A stretch of 52,900 nt of DNA, taken from Secundilactobacillus paracollinoides DSM 15502 = JCM 11969 (lineage in GTDB: Bacteria; Bacillota; Bacilli; Lactobacillales; Lactobacillaceae). Of the stretch, positions 27,244 to 38,869 are shown piece by piece (positions within the stretch are counted from its first letter, which is position 1; every line of letters begins with the position of its first letter). A model generated the notes under the pieces. It saw only the letters and a list, made by a program, of their open reading frames with translations, had not been told where the DNA came from and made no database searches. The stretch is taken from contig NZ_BBAG01000018.1 in assembly GCF_001311135.1 (NCBI RefSeq), forward strand, positions 1-52,900. The letters run 5' to 3'. The position numbers were made by a program, and so were the translations under genes.

Positions 27244-28272
27244 ATGTTAAAGATAACCATGTTTTCAACAGCGGATAAAGTTGCCGGTCAGGGCGTTGGC
27301 AGTGTCTACGTCGAACTGTTGCGATTGCTGCGAACACAGGCAAATGATGAATTGAAGATTCAGGTCAACACCTACGGACGGGCTGATATTAGTCATTATC
27401 ACACCATCAATCCGCAGTATTATTTATCGACCTTTATGCCGAATCGCGGCCGCAAGATCGGGTTCGTTCATTTTTTGCCTGAAACACTTGAGGGGAGTCT
27501 TAAACTTCCTCGACTGTTTAAGGGGATTTTTTACCGGTATGTCATTGCGTTTTATAAACGGATGGATCAGCTGGTCGTGGTGAACCCCAGTTTTAAGGAA
27601 AAATTGATGGCGTATGGGATTCCAGAGGCAAAAATCACTTATATTCCTAACTTTGTCAGCAGCAGTACCTTCTATCCAGTGACGGATAAGAAGCGGACTG
27701 AGTTGCGGGAACAGTATCATTTTCCCGATAAGTTTACCGTTCTAGGGTCTGGTCAAGTCCAGGTTCGAAAAGGGGTCCCAGACTTTATCGAATTGGCAAA
27801 ACGCAATCCCGATATGCAGTTCATTTGGACGGGAGGCTTTTCCTTTGGCCGGATCACAGACGGTTATGCGGAACTGAAGAAAGTGGTTGATGATCCGCCG
27901 GCTAACCTGAGCTTTCCAGGAATCGTCGACCGCAACAAGTTAGTGGACTACTATAATATGGCCGATGTTTTTCTGTTACCGTCCTATAACGAGCTCTTTC
28001 CCATGTCAGTTTTGGAGTCGTTCAGTACCCATACCCCAGTCCTGGTGCGTAACCTTGACCTGTATGATGCCATCTTAAAAGGTGACTATCTTGGCGCTGA
28101 TGACGTTGACGAAATGGATCGAGATCTCCATGAACTGCGCGATGATCCGGCGGCTCTACAGGCGTTGCAGGATAAGGCAAAGGACGCTGCTGATTACTAT
28201 TCCGAAGATCGACTCGTTAAGATCTGGGTCAAGTTCTATCAGGATCAAGCACATCTACGTAAAAGAGGATAG
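27244..28272 (+). CDS. lafB: GT4 glycosyltransferase, LafB/CpoA-like
   Basis: 342 residues from ATG 27244, chosen because GAGGAG lies upstream and the family starts MLKITMFSTADKVAGQGVGSVY; the longer open frame to 27166 is unsupported. The C-terminal half has GSGQVQVRKGVPDF and the E-x7-E motif NELFPMSVLE. CpoA/LafB enzymes add a second hexose, usually galactose, to monoglucosyl-diacylglycerol. It is in the same orientation as lafA and 5 bases before the next gene. Role and order agree with a lipoteichoic acid anchor pathway. The sugar added is an inference from family. Confidence 0.85.
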   Translation: MLKITMFSTADKVAGQGVGSVYVELLRLLRTQANDELKIQVNTYGRADISHYHTINPQYYLSTFMPNRGRKIGFVHFLPETLEGSLKLPRLFKGIFYRYVIAFYKRMDQLVVVNPSFKEKLMAYGIPEAKITYIPNFVSSSTFYPVTDKKRTELREQYHFPDKFTVLGSGQVQVRKGVPDFIELAKRNPDMQFIWTGGFSFGRITDGYAELKKVVDDPPANLSFPGIVDRNKLVDYYNMADVFLLPSYNELFPMSVLESFSTHTPVLVRNLDLYDAILKGDYLGADDVDEMDRDLHELRDDPAALQALQDKAKDAADYYSEDRLVKIWVKFYQDQAHLRKRG

Positions 28273-28277
28273 AAACT

Positions 28278-29350
28278 ATGTCGAGACGTAATAAACTGGT
28301 ACTGGTCCTGATGCTGATCTTAGGACTTGGCGTTTTTGGGTATTCCCTGTGCGACATCAAGATCAGTATTTTGATTCATGACTTTACCACCATTAATCTT
28401 TGGTGGCTGGCAGTAGCCATCGGCTGTATGTGTGTGTACTTCGGCCTTGAAGGACTGATCGTTAAGCTGCTGGTTGAGAAACGATTAGGAAAATATTCGT
28501 ACAAGAGCGCGCTGCGGATCCCGTTGATCGAGCAGTTGTTTAACGGCATTACACCGTTTTCTTCCGGTGGGCAGCCGGCCCAGTTAGTGGCGATGCTGCA
28601 ATCGGGTGTTGATGGTGGTCGGGCAAGCTCCATCCTGCTGATGAAGTTCGTTGTCTTTCAGGCGATGATTGTCATCAACTTCCTGATTGCCTTGATCATC
28701 GGCTTTCATTACATGGTCGCTAAAATGAGCTACCTAGCACTCTTTGTAGTGTTAGGCTTCATTATCCATTTTTCAGTCATTGTCGGCTTACTGCTGATCA
28801 TGTTTTGGCCGCGATTTACTAAAAAATTAATTAAGGTCGTGACCTGGCCGCTCAAGTTCTTTATGAAACCGGAACGGGTCTCGAAAATGGCCGCGAACCT
28901 GGATAATAAAGTGGACTTGTTTTACGACGAAAGTGTGCGACTACTCAGTGAGCGTAAGTTGCTGATCGAAGTGGTTATCGTGACGTTCTTTCAACTCCTG
29001 TTCTATTACCTTGTCCCATACTTTATCATGCTGGCACTTGGCTATTCACACGTCAACGCCGTTATGGTCACATGCCTGCATATTCTGATCATCATGGTGA
29101 TCTCCATCTTCCAATTCCGGGTGGTGAAGGCGGGGCGGAATATAGTTTTGAAGTTTTATTTAGAAGCTACATTACCAACTCCAGCAAATTAGTGTTGGCC
29201 ATGCTGTTGTGGCGGATCCTGACGTACTATTTTGGAATCTTTGCCGGTATCGGCGCTCTGGGTGTGAAACCGGACCCGTTGAAACCGCATGACCGCCAGA
29301 AGATCGAAAATGAAGAAGCAAAAGAAAAGGGAGCAAAAACACCAAAGTAA
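28278..29350 (+). CDS. lafC: LafC-like membrane protein, lysylphosphatidylglycerol synthase TM family (apparent frameshift)
   Basis: About 357 residues with eight or so membrane segments, starting MSRRNKLVLVLMLILGLGVFGYSLCDI. The conserved blocks GITPFSSGGQPAQLVAML (~90) and, after repair, FPIPGGEGGAEYSFEVLFRSY mark the UPF0104/YbhN family, which includes Listeria LafC and the flippase part of MprF. The frame breaks near 29109-29112 (CTTCCAATT where one more base is needed). It ends with a soluble Lys-rich tail. It probably helps glycolipid handling or translocation at the membrane. It lies directly after lafB and before a terminator. The mechanism is not established. Confidence 0.82.
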
Positions 29351-29378
29351 GCTTGGCCGATGGCTGGGCTTTTTTTTA
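29349..29378 (+). terminator. laf operon terminator
   Basis: AGCTTGGCC pairs imperfectly with GGCTGGGCT, followed by eight T. The PAL repeat begins at the end of the T run. Confidence 0.7.
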
Positions 29379-29515
29379 GAGGGTGAAGGAAAACGGGTGA
29401 GACCAGAACGTAAGGCACGGGCGTGATAAATCCCGGTCCTGGATTTGTCACACCTGCGCCTTACGTGGCCGGTCTCAGTTTTCCGAAACCCGTTTCGGCA
29501 CGGTTGCCAAAAAAA
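29377..29515 (+). repeat. Complete PAL repeat of the GGAAAAC type
   Basis: It opens TAGAGGGTGAAGGAAAACGG. Outer stem: GGAAAAC..GAGACC against GGTCTCAGTTTTCC. Inner stem: CGTAAGG and GGGCGTG-TAAATCC against GGATTTGTCAC and CCTTACG, with some mismatches. It ends CCGAAACCCGTTTCGGCACG and GTTGCCAA. From 29516 to 29665 no gene is seen. Confidence 0.8.
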
Positions 29516-29665
29516 TACTGCTTAGTCGGTTTGGAATGAGTCAAAAAAGTGGCACAAAAGCCACACCTAAACCAACGGCAACTCAACACCGACGTGCCTC
29601 GTAACCCTTGACAGATCAAACGTTAACACCAACCAACAAACCGGCACTCAGCCTGACACTCAAGC

Positions 29666-29695
29666 TTGATTCAACGCCTTGTTTCATGGTACACT
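29666..29695 (+). promoter_or_regulatory. ruvAB promoter
   Basis: TTGATT (29666-29671), 18-base spacer, TACACT (29690-29695). Confidence 0.5.
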
Positions 29696-29748
29696 TTTTA
29701 GGCAAACATACGTTTTTAAACGGTAAGGAAATGGGGGACGATCACACC

Positions 29749-30353
29749 ATGTTTCAGTATTTAGAGGGCCGGATCACCGACGTTCAACCCGCGTACATCG
29801 TGGTTGACGTGCACGGCGTTGGCTACCTCGTTCGAGCCGCCAATCCCTATCAGTACGAGGTTGGTGATCAACTTGTGCGCGTGTACGTGCACCAGACGAT
29901 CAGTGATACCGCCCAAGTATTATATGGATTTGCGACTTTGGATGAGAAAAAACTTTTCGAAAAACTATTAGCGGTTTCTGGCATCGGTGCTAAAAGTGCG
30001 CTTGCCATTCTTGCTAACGGCGATCAGGCCGCAATTATTCGGGCCATTCAAGATAACGATGTTAAATTTTTAACCCATTTTCCGGGCGTTGGGAAAAAGA
30101 CCGCGCAGCAAATTGTGCTTGATCTTAAAGATAAACTGGAAGACCTGGGTGAGGTTGGGTTATTTGCCACGCAGCGTGAGCCCGAAACACCAACCTCAGA
30201 CAATCCGCAGTTGGCGGATGCTTGGCAGCACTGACAGCACTTGGTTATCGCGATCGCGACGTGGCAAAACTCGAAGCCACTTTGAGCCAAGAACCAGGCA
30301 AAACCACTGACGATTATTTAAGCGCCGGATTGAAACTATTAACAAACGCATAG
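29749..30353 (+). CDS. ruvA: Holliday junction branch migration protein RuvA (apparent frameshift)
   Basis: About 201 residues. The N-terminus [28 protein letters not shown] is the OB-fold domain, and two helix-hairpin-helix motifs follow ([16 protein letters not shown] and [23 protein letters not shown]). The C-terminal domain III that contacts RuvB comes after a flexible linker, but the frame breaks near 30222 (GCTTGG for GCTTTGG); adding one T gives [26 protein letters not shown] and a stop at 30351. ATG 29749 with GGGGGA upstream is the family start; the open frame continues further up without support. RuvA targets RuvB to four-way junctions. It sits 13 bases before ruvB. Confidence 0.93.
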
Positions 30354-30366
30354 GGGAGGTGACATT

Positions 30367-31386
30367 GTGAACGATGATGATGAACGGTTGGTTTCCGGTC
30401 AGCCACAGGGTGACGAAGAGTCAGCTGTTGAACAGTCATTACGACCAAGTTCGCTGGATCAATACATTGGCCAGTCAGCCTTAAAAGACGAACTTAAAGT
30501 CTATATCCAAGCGGCCAAACAGCGGGAAGAAGCCTTGGATCATGTGCTGCTTTACGGGCCTCCTGGTTTAGGTAAAACGACGCTGGCAATGATCATTGCT
30601 AGTGAAATGCAGGTCGGTATTAAAACGACGAGTGGCCCTGCAATTGAAAAAACGGGTGATCTCGTTGCGTTGCTGAATGAATTGCAGCCGGGCGATGTGC
30701 TGTTTATTGATGAAATTCATCGGCTCCCTAAAATTGTTGAGGAAATGCTGTATTCGGCGATGGAAGATTTCTTTGTTGATATCGTGGTGGGTCAGGGACC
30801 AACTGCCCACCCCGTCCATTTCCCGTTACCGCCATTTACATTGATCGGTGCGACGACGCGGGCCGGACTCTTATCAGCGCCATTGCGCGACCGGTTTGGT
30901 ATCGTGGGACACATGGCCTATTACGATGTCGCCGATCTTGAACAGATTGTGATTCGGTCTGCAGGCATTCTGCATTCACCGATCGATGAGCAGGGCGCTC
31001 ACGAAATTGCGCGCCGGTCACGAGGAACGCCGCGAATTGCAAACCGGCTGCTCAAGCGGATCCGTGATTTTGCGGAGGTGTCGACGTCCCATGACGGCAT
31101 TGATTTAGCAATCGTTCAAAAAGCATTGAACATGTTGCAAGTTGATGATCAGGGACTCGACCGAACGGATATTAAATTACTTAAAACGATGATTACTTAC
31201 TATGATGGCGGTCCGGTGGGATTAAACACGATCGCCGCTAACATTGGTGAAGAAACCGAAACTGTTGCGGAAATGTACGAGCCGTTCTTGTTACAGCTGG
31301 GGTTCATTAAACGCACTGCCCGCGGCCGAATGGTCACGGCTCAAGCGTATGAACACCTTGGCATTCCAGAACCGCATAACGACTAA
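30367..31386 (+). CDS. ruvB: Holliday junction DNA helicase RuvB
   Basis: 339 residues, full length. N-terminal [11 protein letters not shown], Walker [15 protein letters not shown], Walker [11 protein letters not shown], sensor [19 protein letters not shown], and the C-terminal winged helix ending [19 protein letters not shown]. It is the AAA+ motor of the RuvAB branch migration complex in recombination and repair. The start is GTG 30367 with GGGGAGGTG upstream. It is followed 29 bases later by queA. Confidence 0.97.
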   Translation: MNDDDERLVSGQPQGDEESAVEQSLRPSSLDQYIGQSALKDELKVYIQAAKQREEALDHVLLYGPPGLGKTTLAMIIASEMQVGIKTTSGPAIEKTGDLVALLNELQPGDVLFIDEIHRLPKIVEEMLYSAMEDFFVDIVVGQGPTAHPVHFPLPPFTLIGATTRAGLLSAPLRDRFGIVGHMAYYDVADLEQIVIRSAGILHSPIDEQGAHEIARRSRGTPRIANRLLKRIRDFAEVSTSHDGIDLAIVQKALNMLQVDDQGLDRTDIKLLKTMITYYDGGPVGLNTIAANIGEETETVAEMYEPFLLQLGFIKRTARGRMVTAQAYEHLGIPEPHND

Positions 31387-31415
31387 TACTGCTCAACCTT
31401 GAAAGGAAGACGACC

Positions 31416-32450
31416 ATGACACTGACTACAGATGATTTTGACTATGATCTACCGCACGAACTCATTGCACAAACCCCCATTGAAAAACGGGATGCATCCC
31501 GTCTTTTGGTAATGGACCATGCCACTGGCGCTTTAGAAGATAAGCATTTTTATGACATCATTGATGAACTGCATGCCGGTGACGCGGTGGTCATGAATGA
31601 TTCACGGGTCATGCCAGCCCGCATTTACGGGATAAAACCGGATACTGGCGGTCATGTTGAAGTGCTGCTGTTACATAACACTAATGGCGACGAGTGGGAG
31701 ACGCTCATGAAGCCGGCGAAGCGCATCAAAGTCGGGACAACGGTCACGTTTGGCGATGGTCAGTTAACGGCAACCGTCACCAAGGAATTAGAGCATGGTG
31801 GCCGGATGATTGAATTCCATTACGATGGGATCTTTATGGAGATTTTGGAAAAATTGGGTGAAACACCACTGCCTCCTTATATTAAGGAAAAGTTGGATGA
31901 TCCTGAACGCTACCAAACGGTTTATGCGCGCGAATCAGGTTCTGCAGCTGCGCCAACAGCTGGTTTGCACTGGACGAAAGAACTCTTGCAAAAAGTACAG
32001 GACAAGGGCATTAAGCTTGTTTATTTGACGCTCCATGTTGGTCTGGGGACATTCCGGCCAGTCGACGAGAAAAATATTGATGACCATAAGATGCACTCTG
32101 AGTTCTATCGGTTGTCAGAAGAATCTGCAAAAACACTGAATGAAGTCCGAGCCAACGGTGGTCGCATTGTGGCCACGGGGACAACGTCAATTAGAACGTT
32201 GGAGACAATCGGCACAAAGTTTAACGGTGAGATCAAGGCTGATTCTGGCTGGACGGACATCTTCATCTTCCCAGGCTACCAGTGGAAAGTAGTGGATGCA
32301 TTCATCACTAATTTCCACTTGCCAAAATCAACGCTAGTTATGTTGGTGGCAGCCTTTACGGGCAGAGATAACATTTTGAATGCCTATCAGCACGCCATTG
32401 AAGAGAAATATCGGTTCTTTAGTTTTGGGGATGCGATGTTCATTAAGTAG
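31416..32450 (+). CDS. queA: S-adenosylmethionine:tRNA ribosyltransferase-isomerase
   Basis: 344 residues, intact. It starts [21 protein letters not shown] and carries the family blocks [43 protein letters not shown] and [16 protein letters not shown]. It adds the cyclopentene part of queuosine to tRNA already bearing preQ1 from Tgt, whose gene follows. AAAGGAAG precedes the ATG. The stop TAG is also the first three bases of a PAL repeat. The queA-tgt gap is 635 bases and is filled with repeats, whereas these genes are usually adjacent. Confidence 0.96.
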   Translation: MTLTTDDFDYDLPHELIAQTPIEKRDASRLLVMDHATGALEDKHFYDIIDELHAGDAVVMNDSRVMPARIYGIKPDTGGHVEVLLLHNTNGDEWETLMKPAKRIKVGTTVTFGDGQLTATVTKELEHGGRMIEFHYDGIFMEILEKLGETPLPPYIKEKLDDPERYQTVYARESGSAAAPTAGLHWTKELLQKVQDKGIKLVYLTLHVGLGTFRPVDEKNIDDHKMHSEFYRLSEESAKTLNEVRANGGRIVATGTTSIRTLETIGTKFNGEIKADSGWTDIFIFPGYQWKVVDAFITNFHLPKSTLVMLVAAFTGRDNILNAYQHAIEEKYRFFSFGDAMFIK

Positions 32451-32575
32451 AGCGTGAAGCAAGGCGGTTTAGGGGCGGTGTGTAACGGACTCTGACCGAA
32501 AAGTCCGGGTCTGACTTTTTGGTCAGAGTCCGTTACACGTTAGCCCCGTGCCTTGCTGAACGCGTTTCGGCTCGA
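32448..32575 (+). repeat. Complete PAL repeat starting at the queA stop codon
   Basis: TAGAGCGTGAAGCAAGGCGG opens it. The inner stem TGTAACGGACTCTGACC pairs with GGTCAGAGTCCGTTACA, with AAAAGTC/GACTTTT at the tip. It closes GTGCCTTGCTGAACGCG then TTTCGGCTCGAGG. Confidence 0.87.
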
Positions 32576-32790
32576 GGACAGAGGCCCACAAGAAATGCCT
32601 GATTTTGGCATTTTTGCCAGAGTTAGCTTATGCAGTAGCCCTCAGCCTTGCTGAACGCGTTTCCGCTAGATAAAAGCAAAGCACGTCGCAAGTGGCTCTC
32701 TAATAACAAAAAACGCAATCTTGGCAATTTTGTCAGAACCCTCTTACACGTTAGCCTCGCTTACTGAACGCGTTTCGGCTCGAGGACAGA
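32576..32790 (+). repeat. Two tandem 3'-half PAL copies
   Basis: Unit one starts in a hairpin tip, AAATGCC-TGATTT-GGCATTT, and ends AACGCGTTTCCGC (to about 32671). Unit two is more degraded and ends TACTGAACGCGTTTCGGC followed by TCGAGGACAGAGAAC at about 32790. The tail TCGAGGACAGAG also follows the complete copy. Both lie on its 3' side. Confidence 0.7.
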
Positions 32791-32863
32791 GAACTTCAAA
32801 ACAATGATCTCAGTTTCTAAATTTATTAATTGAGGAATGCGCATTAACAACAAATAGTAATAA

Positions 32864-34227
<1,364 letters not shown>

Positions 34228-34243
34228 CGTTTTCAGAGATACC

Positions 34244-34266
34244 ATGGACGAAGGTCCAATTTTTTG
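34244..34266 (+). terminator. Terminator after tgt
   Basis: TGGAC, GAAG loop, GTCCA, then ATTTTTT. Confidence 0.7.
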
Positions 34267-34303
34267 TTAAATTATAGAGTAGACGAAAAGGTGGGTGAAA
34301 CAA

Positions 34304-34732
34304 TTGACAGTTTTAGCAGCAAGTTCCGCTAGTAGCTATTCCGGTATCATCTTGATCCTGGTCATGATCGTGGCCATGTACTTCTTGATGATTCGGCCGC
34401 AACGTAAGCAACAACAAAAGCATCAAGATACATTATCAAAGCTTCAAAAGGGTGACCACGTTGTTACCATTGGTCGGCTTCATGGTGTTGTTGATGAGAT
34501 CAACAACGAAGCCAAGACCGTAACCATTGACTGCGATGGCATTTTCTTAGTCTTTGACTTAAACGCGATCGGTTCAGTTTCTCAACGGGCAGCTAGTTCA
34601 GAAGTCGCCGCAGAACCAGCCAAGGCAGAAACAAAGCCAGCTGACGATGCAGCTGCTGACACCGCTTCAACTGAAACGGCAGACAAACCAGCCGACTCAG
34701 ATGAAACTACTGATCAAGACGCTGACAAATAG
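34304..34732 (+). CDS. yajC: Preprotein translocase subunit YajC
   Basis: About 142 residues from TTG 34304, chosen because AGGTGG lies 9 bases upstream; GTG at 34295 overlaps that site. One membrane helix (SGIILILVMIVAMYFLMI, about residues 10-30) is followed by the diagnostic RPQRKQQQKHQ and the KLQKGDHVVTIGRLHGVVDEIN domain. The C-terminal ~45 residues are an Ala/Asp/Glu/Lys-rich low-complexity tail, longer than usual. YajC associates with SecDF at the Sec translocase. The ruvAB-queA-tgt-yajC order is classic for Firmicutes. Confidence 0.92.
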   Translation: MTVLAASSASSYSGIILILVMIVAMYFLMIRPQRKQQQKHQDTLSKLQKGDHVVTIGRLHGVVDEINNEAKTVTIDCDGIFLVFDLNAIGSVSQRAASSEVAAEPAKAETKPADDAAADTASTETADKPADSDETTDQDADK

Positions 34733-34748
34733 GTGCTTGGTTGTTTAG

Positions 34749-34776
34749 AATCTCCCGTTATTGGGAGGTTTTTTTA
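34749..34776 (+). terminator. yajC terminator
   Basis: CTCCC, short loop, GGGAG, followed by a run of T. Confidence 0.85.
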
Positions 34777-34823
34777 TTTGGCGTGGGATTCTCTGGCTTC
34801 GTTACTGCACGCGGTTTTCTGGC

Positions 34824-34852
34824 TTGCAAGCGTTCAGGACCTTCGCTATAAT
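34824..34852 (+). promoter_or_regulatory. dinB promoter
   Basis: TTGCAA (34824-34829), 17-base spacer, TATAAT (34847-34852). No clear LexA box is seen. Confidence 0.65.
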
Positions 34853-34889
34853 GGAATGATGTTTTAGGTGAAAGTAAGGGGGCGGTAAC

Positions 34890-36011
34890 TTGGATAATCC
34901 AACGCAAATTGATGATCATCGACACATTTTGCACGTCGATATGGATGCGTTTTATGCGTCAATTGAAGAGCGGGATACCCCAGCTTACAAGACCGTTCCC
35001 TTAGTGATCACTCGTGATCCGCGAACAACTGGCGGCCGCGGCGTTGTGACAACCGCAAACTACGTGGCGCGGCAGTATGGGATCCATTCGGCGATGCCGG
35101 CTCAGCAGGCGTTAAAATTGTGCCCAAAAGCGACGTTTATTCCACCGAATTTTCCGCATTATCGGGAAATCTCTGACCACATTCATGAGATCTTTCATCA
35201 ATATACGGACATCATTGAAACGGTCGCGTTTGATGAAGCCTATCTGGATGTGACCCAGAATAAACCTGACATCAAAGACCCCGTTGTTTTAGCGGCCGAG
35301 ATGCAGCGTCAAATTTGGCAGGAGACTCACCTGACTTGTTCAGTCGGCATTTCATACAGTAAGTTTTTAGCTAAGGAAGCTTCCGACTACCGTAAACCGG
35401 TTGGTGTCACTGTGATCCATGCTGAAGACGCACCTGATTTTTTGGCGAAGCTGCCAATTGAACGCTTCCGCGGCGTCGGGAAGAAGACCGTGCCTAAGAT
35501 GCACGACCTCAATATTACGAATGGCGCCGACCTCTTAAAGTGGCATGAAATGGATCTGATCAACCAGTTTGGGCGGTTTGGTGAGGTGCTCTATCAGCGT
35601 GTTCGGGGTGTGGATAACCGCCCCGTTGAATATCAGCGGGATCGTAAGTCAATTGGCAAGGAGCGCACGTACTGGCCGTTTTTGACGACTCAGGGCGAAG
35701 TGACGACCCAGTTGACTAAATTAGCGGGAATGGTGGCCGCAGAAGTGCGCAAGAAGCAGACTCATGGCAGGACTGTTGTTCTAAAGGTGCGTTACGGTGA
35801 CTTCAAGACGATCACTAAACGGTTTACCCAGGCAGATTTTATTGAGACGTCAGCGGATGAATTTTTACGGTTGGCACAGCAGTTAATGACGCAGATGCCA
35901 GCGCCGGATGATGGAATTCGCCTGCTTGGCATCACGCTGACTGGCCTGGCACCGCAAGCGTTTGAAAATATAAAATTACCGCTCTTTAATGACCATCGTG
36001 ATTTTGAATAA
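34890..36011 (+). CDS. dinB: DNA polymerase IV
   Basis: 373 residues, Y-family polymerase. Palm motifs [15 protein letters not shown] (residues ~11-25) and [11 protein letters not shown] (~113) carry the catalytic acids. [20 protein letters not shown], the helix-hairpin-helix [12 protein letters not shown] and the little-finger domain follow. The C-terminus lacks an obvious QLxLF clamp motif, though IKLPLF near the end may serve. It copies past lesions at low fidelity. The start is TTG 34890 with AAGGGGGCGG upstream. It is monocistronic. Confidence 0.94.
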   Translation: MDNPTQIDDHRHILHVDMDAFYASIEERDTPAYKTVPLVITRDPRTTGGRGVVTTANYVARQYGIHSAMPAQQALKLCPKATFIPPNFPHYREISDHIHEIFHQYTDIIETVAFDEAYLDVTQNKPDIKDPVVLAAEMQRQIWQETHLTCSVGISYSKFLAKEASDYRKPVGVTVIHAEDAPDFLAKLPIERFRGVGKKTVPKMHDLNITNGADLLKWHEMDLINQFGRFGEVLYQRVRGVDNRPVEYQRDRKSIGKERTYWPFLTTQGEVTTQLTKLAGMVAAEVRKKQTHGRTVVLKVRYGDFKTITKRFTQADFIETSADEFLRLAQQLMTQMPAPDDGIRLLGITLTGLAPQAFENIKLPLFNDHRDFE

Positions 36012-36032
36012 CAGCTCACAAAACGGTATACT
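36004..36032 (+). promoter_or_regulatory. nrnA promoter
   Basis: TTGAAT (36004-36009), 17-base spacer, TATACT (36027-36032), overlapping the end of dinB. Confidence 0.55.
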
Positions 36033-36074
36033 AAAGGGCGACACTGTATGATATCGGACGGAAAGGTGACAAAA

Positions 36075-37045
36075 ATGACACTACGCGAAACGCAATCAGC
36101 AATTTTAGACTTGATCAAACAGCATGACACCATTATTATTCACCGCCACCAGCGGCCTGACCCGGACGCCATTGGCTCCCAAATGGGGTTGGCAGGCATC
36201 TTGAAGGCGAGCTTTCCAACGAAAAAGATCTACTGCGTTGGGAAACAATATCCAGGATTTAACTGGCTTGGCACGACCGATGTGATTGAAGACGATGTTT
36301 ACGACCACGCCCTCGTGATCGTGGTTGATACCGCCAACCAGCCGAGAGTCGACGATTTCCGCTATACTAAAGGCGATAAACTGGTTAAGATCGACCACCA
36401 TCAAACGACGATGCGTTTGGCGATGTGCAGTGGGTAACACCGGCAGCATCAAGTACCTCAGAGCTGGTATTTGATTTTTACAAGGCCTTTGAGAACGACT
36501 TGACTTGCACGGACGACGCAGCCCGACTACTCTATGCCGGCATTGTTGGGGATACTGGCCGGTTCATGTACCCCGCAACCTCACCGCACACCATGCGTGT
36601 CGCTGGTGACCTGATGACATTCAATTTTTCGGCAAGTGATATCAACCAGCAAGAAGATGCCATTTCCTTGCCGCTGGCACGCTTGTCCGCCTATGTGTAC
36701 CAGTCGCTGACGATTCTGCCATCGGGCGCTGCGTACATTAAGTTATCAGATGAAGTGGTCAAACCATTTAATTTAGGTGACGAGAGTACCAGTGCTGTGG
36801 TACCATTACCAGGCCGCCTAAATGAGGTCGTGGCCTGGGCCATCTTTGTGGAATCCAAGGATCACACCTTCCGGATCCGGTTACGGTCGAAGGGACCGTC
36901 CATTAATGATCTTGCTAAAAACCACGGTGGCGGCGGTCACGCACTCGCTAGTGGTGCGGTGGCCCATGATGATGATGAAATTAAACAGGTGATCAAGGAA
37001 CTAGACGAAATCACCACCGCGTACAAAGGAGAAAAACATGAGTGA
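36075..37045 (+). CDS. nrnA: DHH family phosphoesterase, NrnA-like (apparent frameshift)
   Basis: About 323 residues. Motifs: HRHQRPDPDAIGSQMGLA (DHH motif I), VIVVDTANQPR (II), KIDHHPNDDAFGD (the DHH core, after repair), GIVGDTGRF and the C-terminal DHHA1 motif GGGGHALASGA. Family members degrade nanoRNA and convert pAp to AMP, and some cleave pApA from c-di-AMP breakdown. The frame breaks at about 36402 (CATCAAAC for CATCCAAAC). ATG 36075 follows GGAAAGGTG. The 3' end overlaps cshB by 8 bases, so the two are coupled. Confidence 0.92.
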
Positions 37046-38399
37046 ATCCTTTAAGGACTTCGGTCTGAAACCATTTTTAAACGAAGCCCTAACGGAATTG
37101 AATTTTAAAACCCCAACGCCGGTTCAAGAAAAATTGATTCCGGTCGTTAAAGCTGGCAAAAGTGTTGTCGGCCAGTCTCAAACAGGGAGTGGGAAGACCC
37201 ACGCCTTTTTATTGCCTATTTTTGATAAGATCGATCCTAACAAGCACGAAGTTCAAGCTGTGATCACCACGCCAAGCCGTGAGTTAGCCTACCAGATCTA
37301 TGGTGACGCGAAGCAGTTGGCCAAGCATAGTGAGGCTGAGATTCGCATCGGTAACTACGTGGGTGGCACGGATAAGAAGCGTCAGATCGATAAGCTGCAA
37401 CGTGAACAGCCTGAGATCGTCATCGGGACACCCGGTCGTGTTTTGGATCTGATCCAATCAAACGCTTTAGACATTCACACCGCAACGCAATTTGTTGTCG
37501 ACGAAGCTGATATGACCCTGGACCTCGGGTTCTTGGAACAGGTCGATAAGATTGCTGGGCGGATGCCTGAGAATCTGCAGATGATGGTCTTTTCGGCAAC
37601 GATTCCTGACAAGTTGCGGCCATTTTTACGCAAGTACATGGACAACCCAGTGATCGAAGAGATCCCAGTAAAATCAGTGATTAGTCCAACCATTGATAAC
37701 TGGCTGTTATCAACCAAGGGCCGGTCAAAGAACGAGCTGATCTACAAGCTTTTGACGATGGGTGAACCATACTTAGCGTTGGTCTTTGCGAACACTAAAA
37801 AACGAGTCGTTGAAATTGCCGACTTCTTGAAGAGTCAGGGCCTTAAAGTGGCTGTGATTCATGGTGATTTGCCAGCTCGGGAACGGAAACGTGTCATGCG
37901 CGAGGTTCAGAACCTGGACTTCCAATTCGTGGTTGCGACAGACTTAGCAGCTCGAGGCATTGATATTGAAGGGGTTTCCCACGTGATCAACGACGGGATT
38001 CCTGAAGATCTGGATTACTTTATTCACCGTGTCGGCCGGACTGGTCGTAAGGGCATGCAGGGAACAGCAATTACGCTGTACTCACCAGATGATGAAGACC
38101 AGATTGAAGCATTAGAGGATTTAGGCATTGTCTTTAAGCCTAAGGAACTCAAAAATGGCGAAATCGTGGATTCCTTCGACCGTAATCGGCGAAAGAAGCG
38201 CGGGAATAAGCCGGTTAAAATCTCCGGCAGCATGGCTGGTGCCATTCATAAGGCTAAGAAAAAGGTCAAACCAGGATATAAGCGGCGCATTAAGAAAGCC
38301 ATCAGCCGTGAACAGCAAATGGAACACCGTATTGAAATTCGGCAAAAACAGCGCCAGGCTAAGAAGCGAAAGAAAGCTTCGTCGGAGCGTTATAAGTAG
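37038..38399 (+). CDS. cshB: DEAD-box ATP-dependent RNA helicase (CshB-like)
   Basis: 453 residues, intact. Motif Q before SQTGSGKTHAFLLP (I), TPSREL (Ia), TPGRVLDL (Ib), VVDEADMTLD (II, DEAD), FSATIP (III), ATDLAARGIDI (V) and HRVGRTGRKG (VI). A basic tail from about residue 385 (RRKKRGNKPVK...KKAISREQQ...RQAKKRKKAS) should bind RNA. CshB helicases act in ribosome assembly and RNA turnover, often in the cold. The neighbouring nanoRNase NrnA gives a plausible RNA-decay theme. No terminator is evident before the LSR-B repeat. Confidence 0.93.
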   Translation: MSESFKDFGLKPFLNEALTELNFKTPTPVQEKLIPVVKAGKSVVGQSQTGSGKTHAFLLPIFDKIDPNKHEVQAVITTPSRELAYQIYGDAKQLAKHSEAEIRIGNYVGGTDKKRQIDKLQREQPEIVIGTPGRVLDLIQSNALDIHTATQFVVDEADMTLDLGFLEQVDKIAGRMPENLQMMVFSATIPDKLRPFLRKYMDNPVIEEIPVKSVISPTIDNWLLSTKGRSKNELIYKLLTMGEPYLALVFANTKKRVVEIADFLKSQGLKVAVIHGDLPARERKRVMREVQNLDFQFVVATDLAARGIDIEGVSHVINDGIPEDLDYFIHRVGRTGRKGMQGTAITLYSPDDEDQIEALEDLGIVFKPKELKNGEIVDSFDRNRRKKRGNKPVKISGSMAGAIHKAKKKVKPGYKRRIKKAISREQQMEHRIEIRQKQRQAKKRKKASSERYK

Positions 38400-38439
38400 T
38401 CTTTCTGTTTTTAGGAATGGTTTTGTTTTATAACTAGCT

Positions 38440-38800
38440 TATAAATCCGTTGCATTTCACAATTTGGCACGGAATCGTGGTGGTTCGCGACTCCGTGCCA
38501 AATTGTTCCATTCCACTCACGTTGGATGTACTTTTTCTTTTTGTTAAACATCACAATAGCTTTAACCCTGGTTCGAAGAGCAGTCCGCCCTTGACTGCTT
38601 TCGAGTCCATGATTCGCAATGCTTCATACTAAACCTGTCGTGCTAGTATCTACTGATTATCAGACAGCGGTTGTGGTTCCTTATTAATGACAGTAACCTA
38701 ATGCCGCAATTGTAGCGTAGTGGAGCCGGTCGGCGTTCCGGAGCGACCCCACCTCAGCCTGCAGGGCCGACCAGCGCAACGAAGCGGGGGATATAGACTA
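38440..38800 (+). repeat. Long structured repeat, internally deleted copy (LSR-B)
   Basis: It matches the two complete copies through GTTGCATTTCACAATTTGGC, the TTAAACATCACA, CCGCCCTTGACTGCT and GCGTAGTGGAG segments, and ACCCCACCTCAGCCTGCAGG. The multi-branch insert between CAATTTGGCACGG and CCGTGCCAAATTG is lost, leaving a simple hairpin. In the last stem CGGTCGG/CCGACC replaces GTTCGAC/GTCGAAC of LSR-C, so pairing is kept with changed bases. The ends are worn and no terminal repeats are clear. Confidence 0.7.
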
Positions 38801-38834
38801 CGTGGAATGAGTAATCTACTATTACCTGACGAGA

Positions 38835-38863
38835 TTGACATTTAAAGCGTGAACATCTATACT
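38835..38863 (+). promoter_or_regulatory. alaS promoter
   Basis: Consensus TTGACA (38835-38840), 17-base spacer, TATACT (38858-38863). Confidence 0.75.
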
Positions 38864-38869
38864 AAATTT

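Noticed and set aside
29530..29565. Small hairpin GTGGC/GCCAC with a T run on the minus strand
   Set aside because: No minus-strand gene ends here, so a terminator role has no support.
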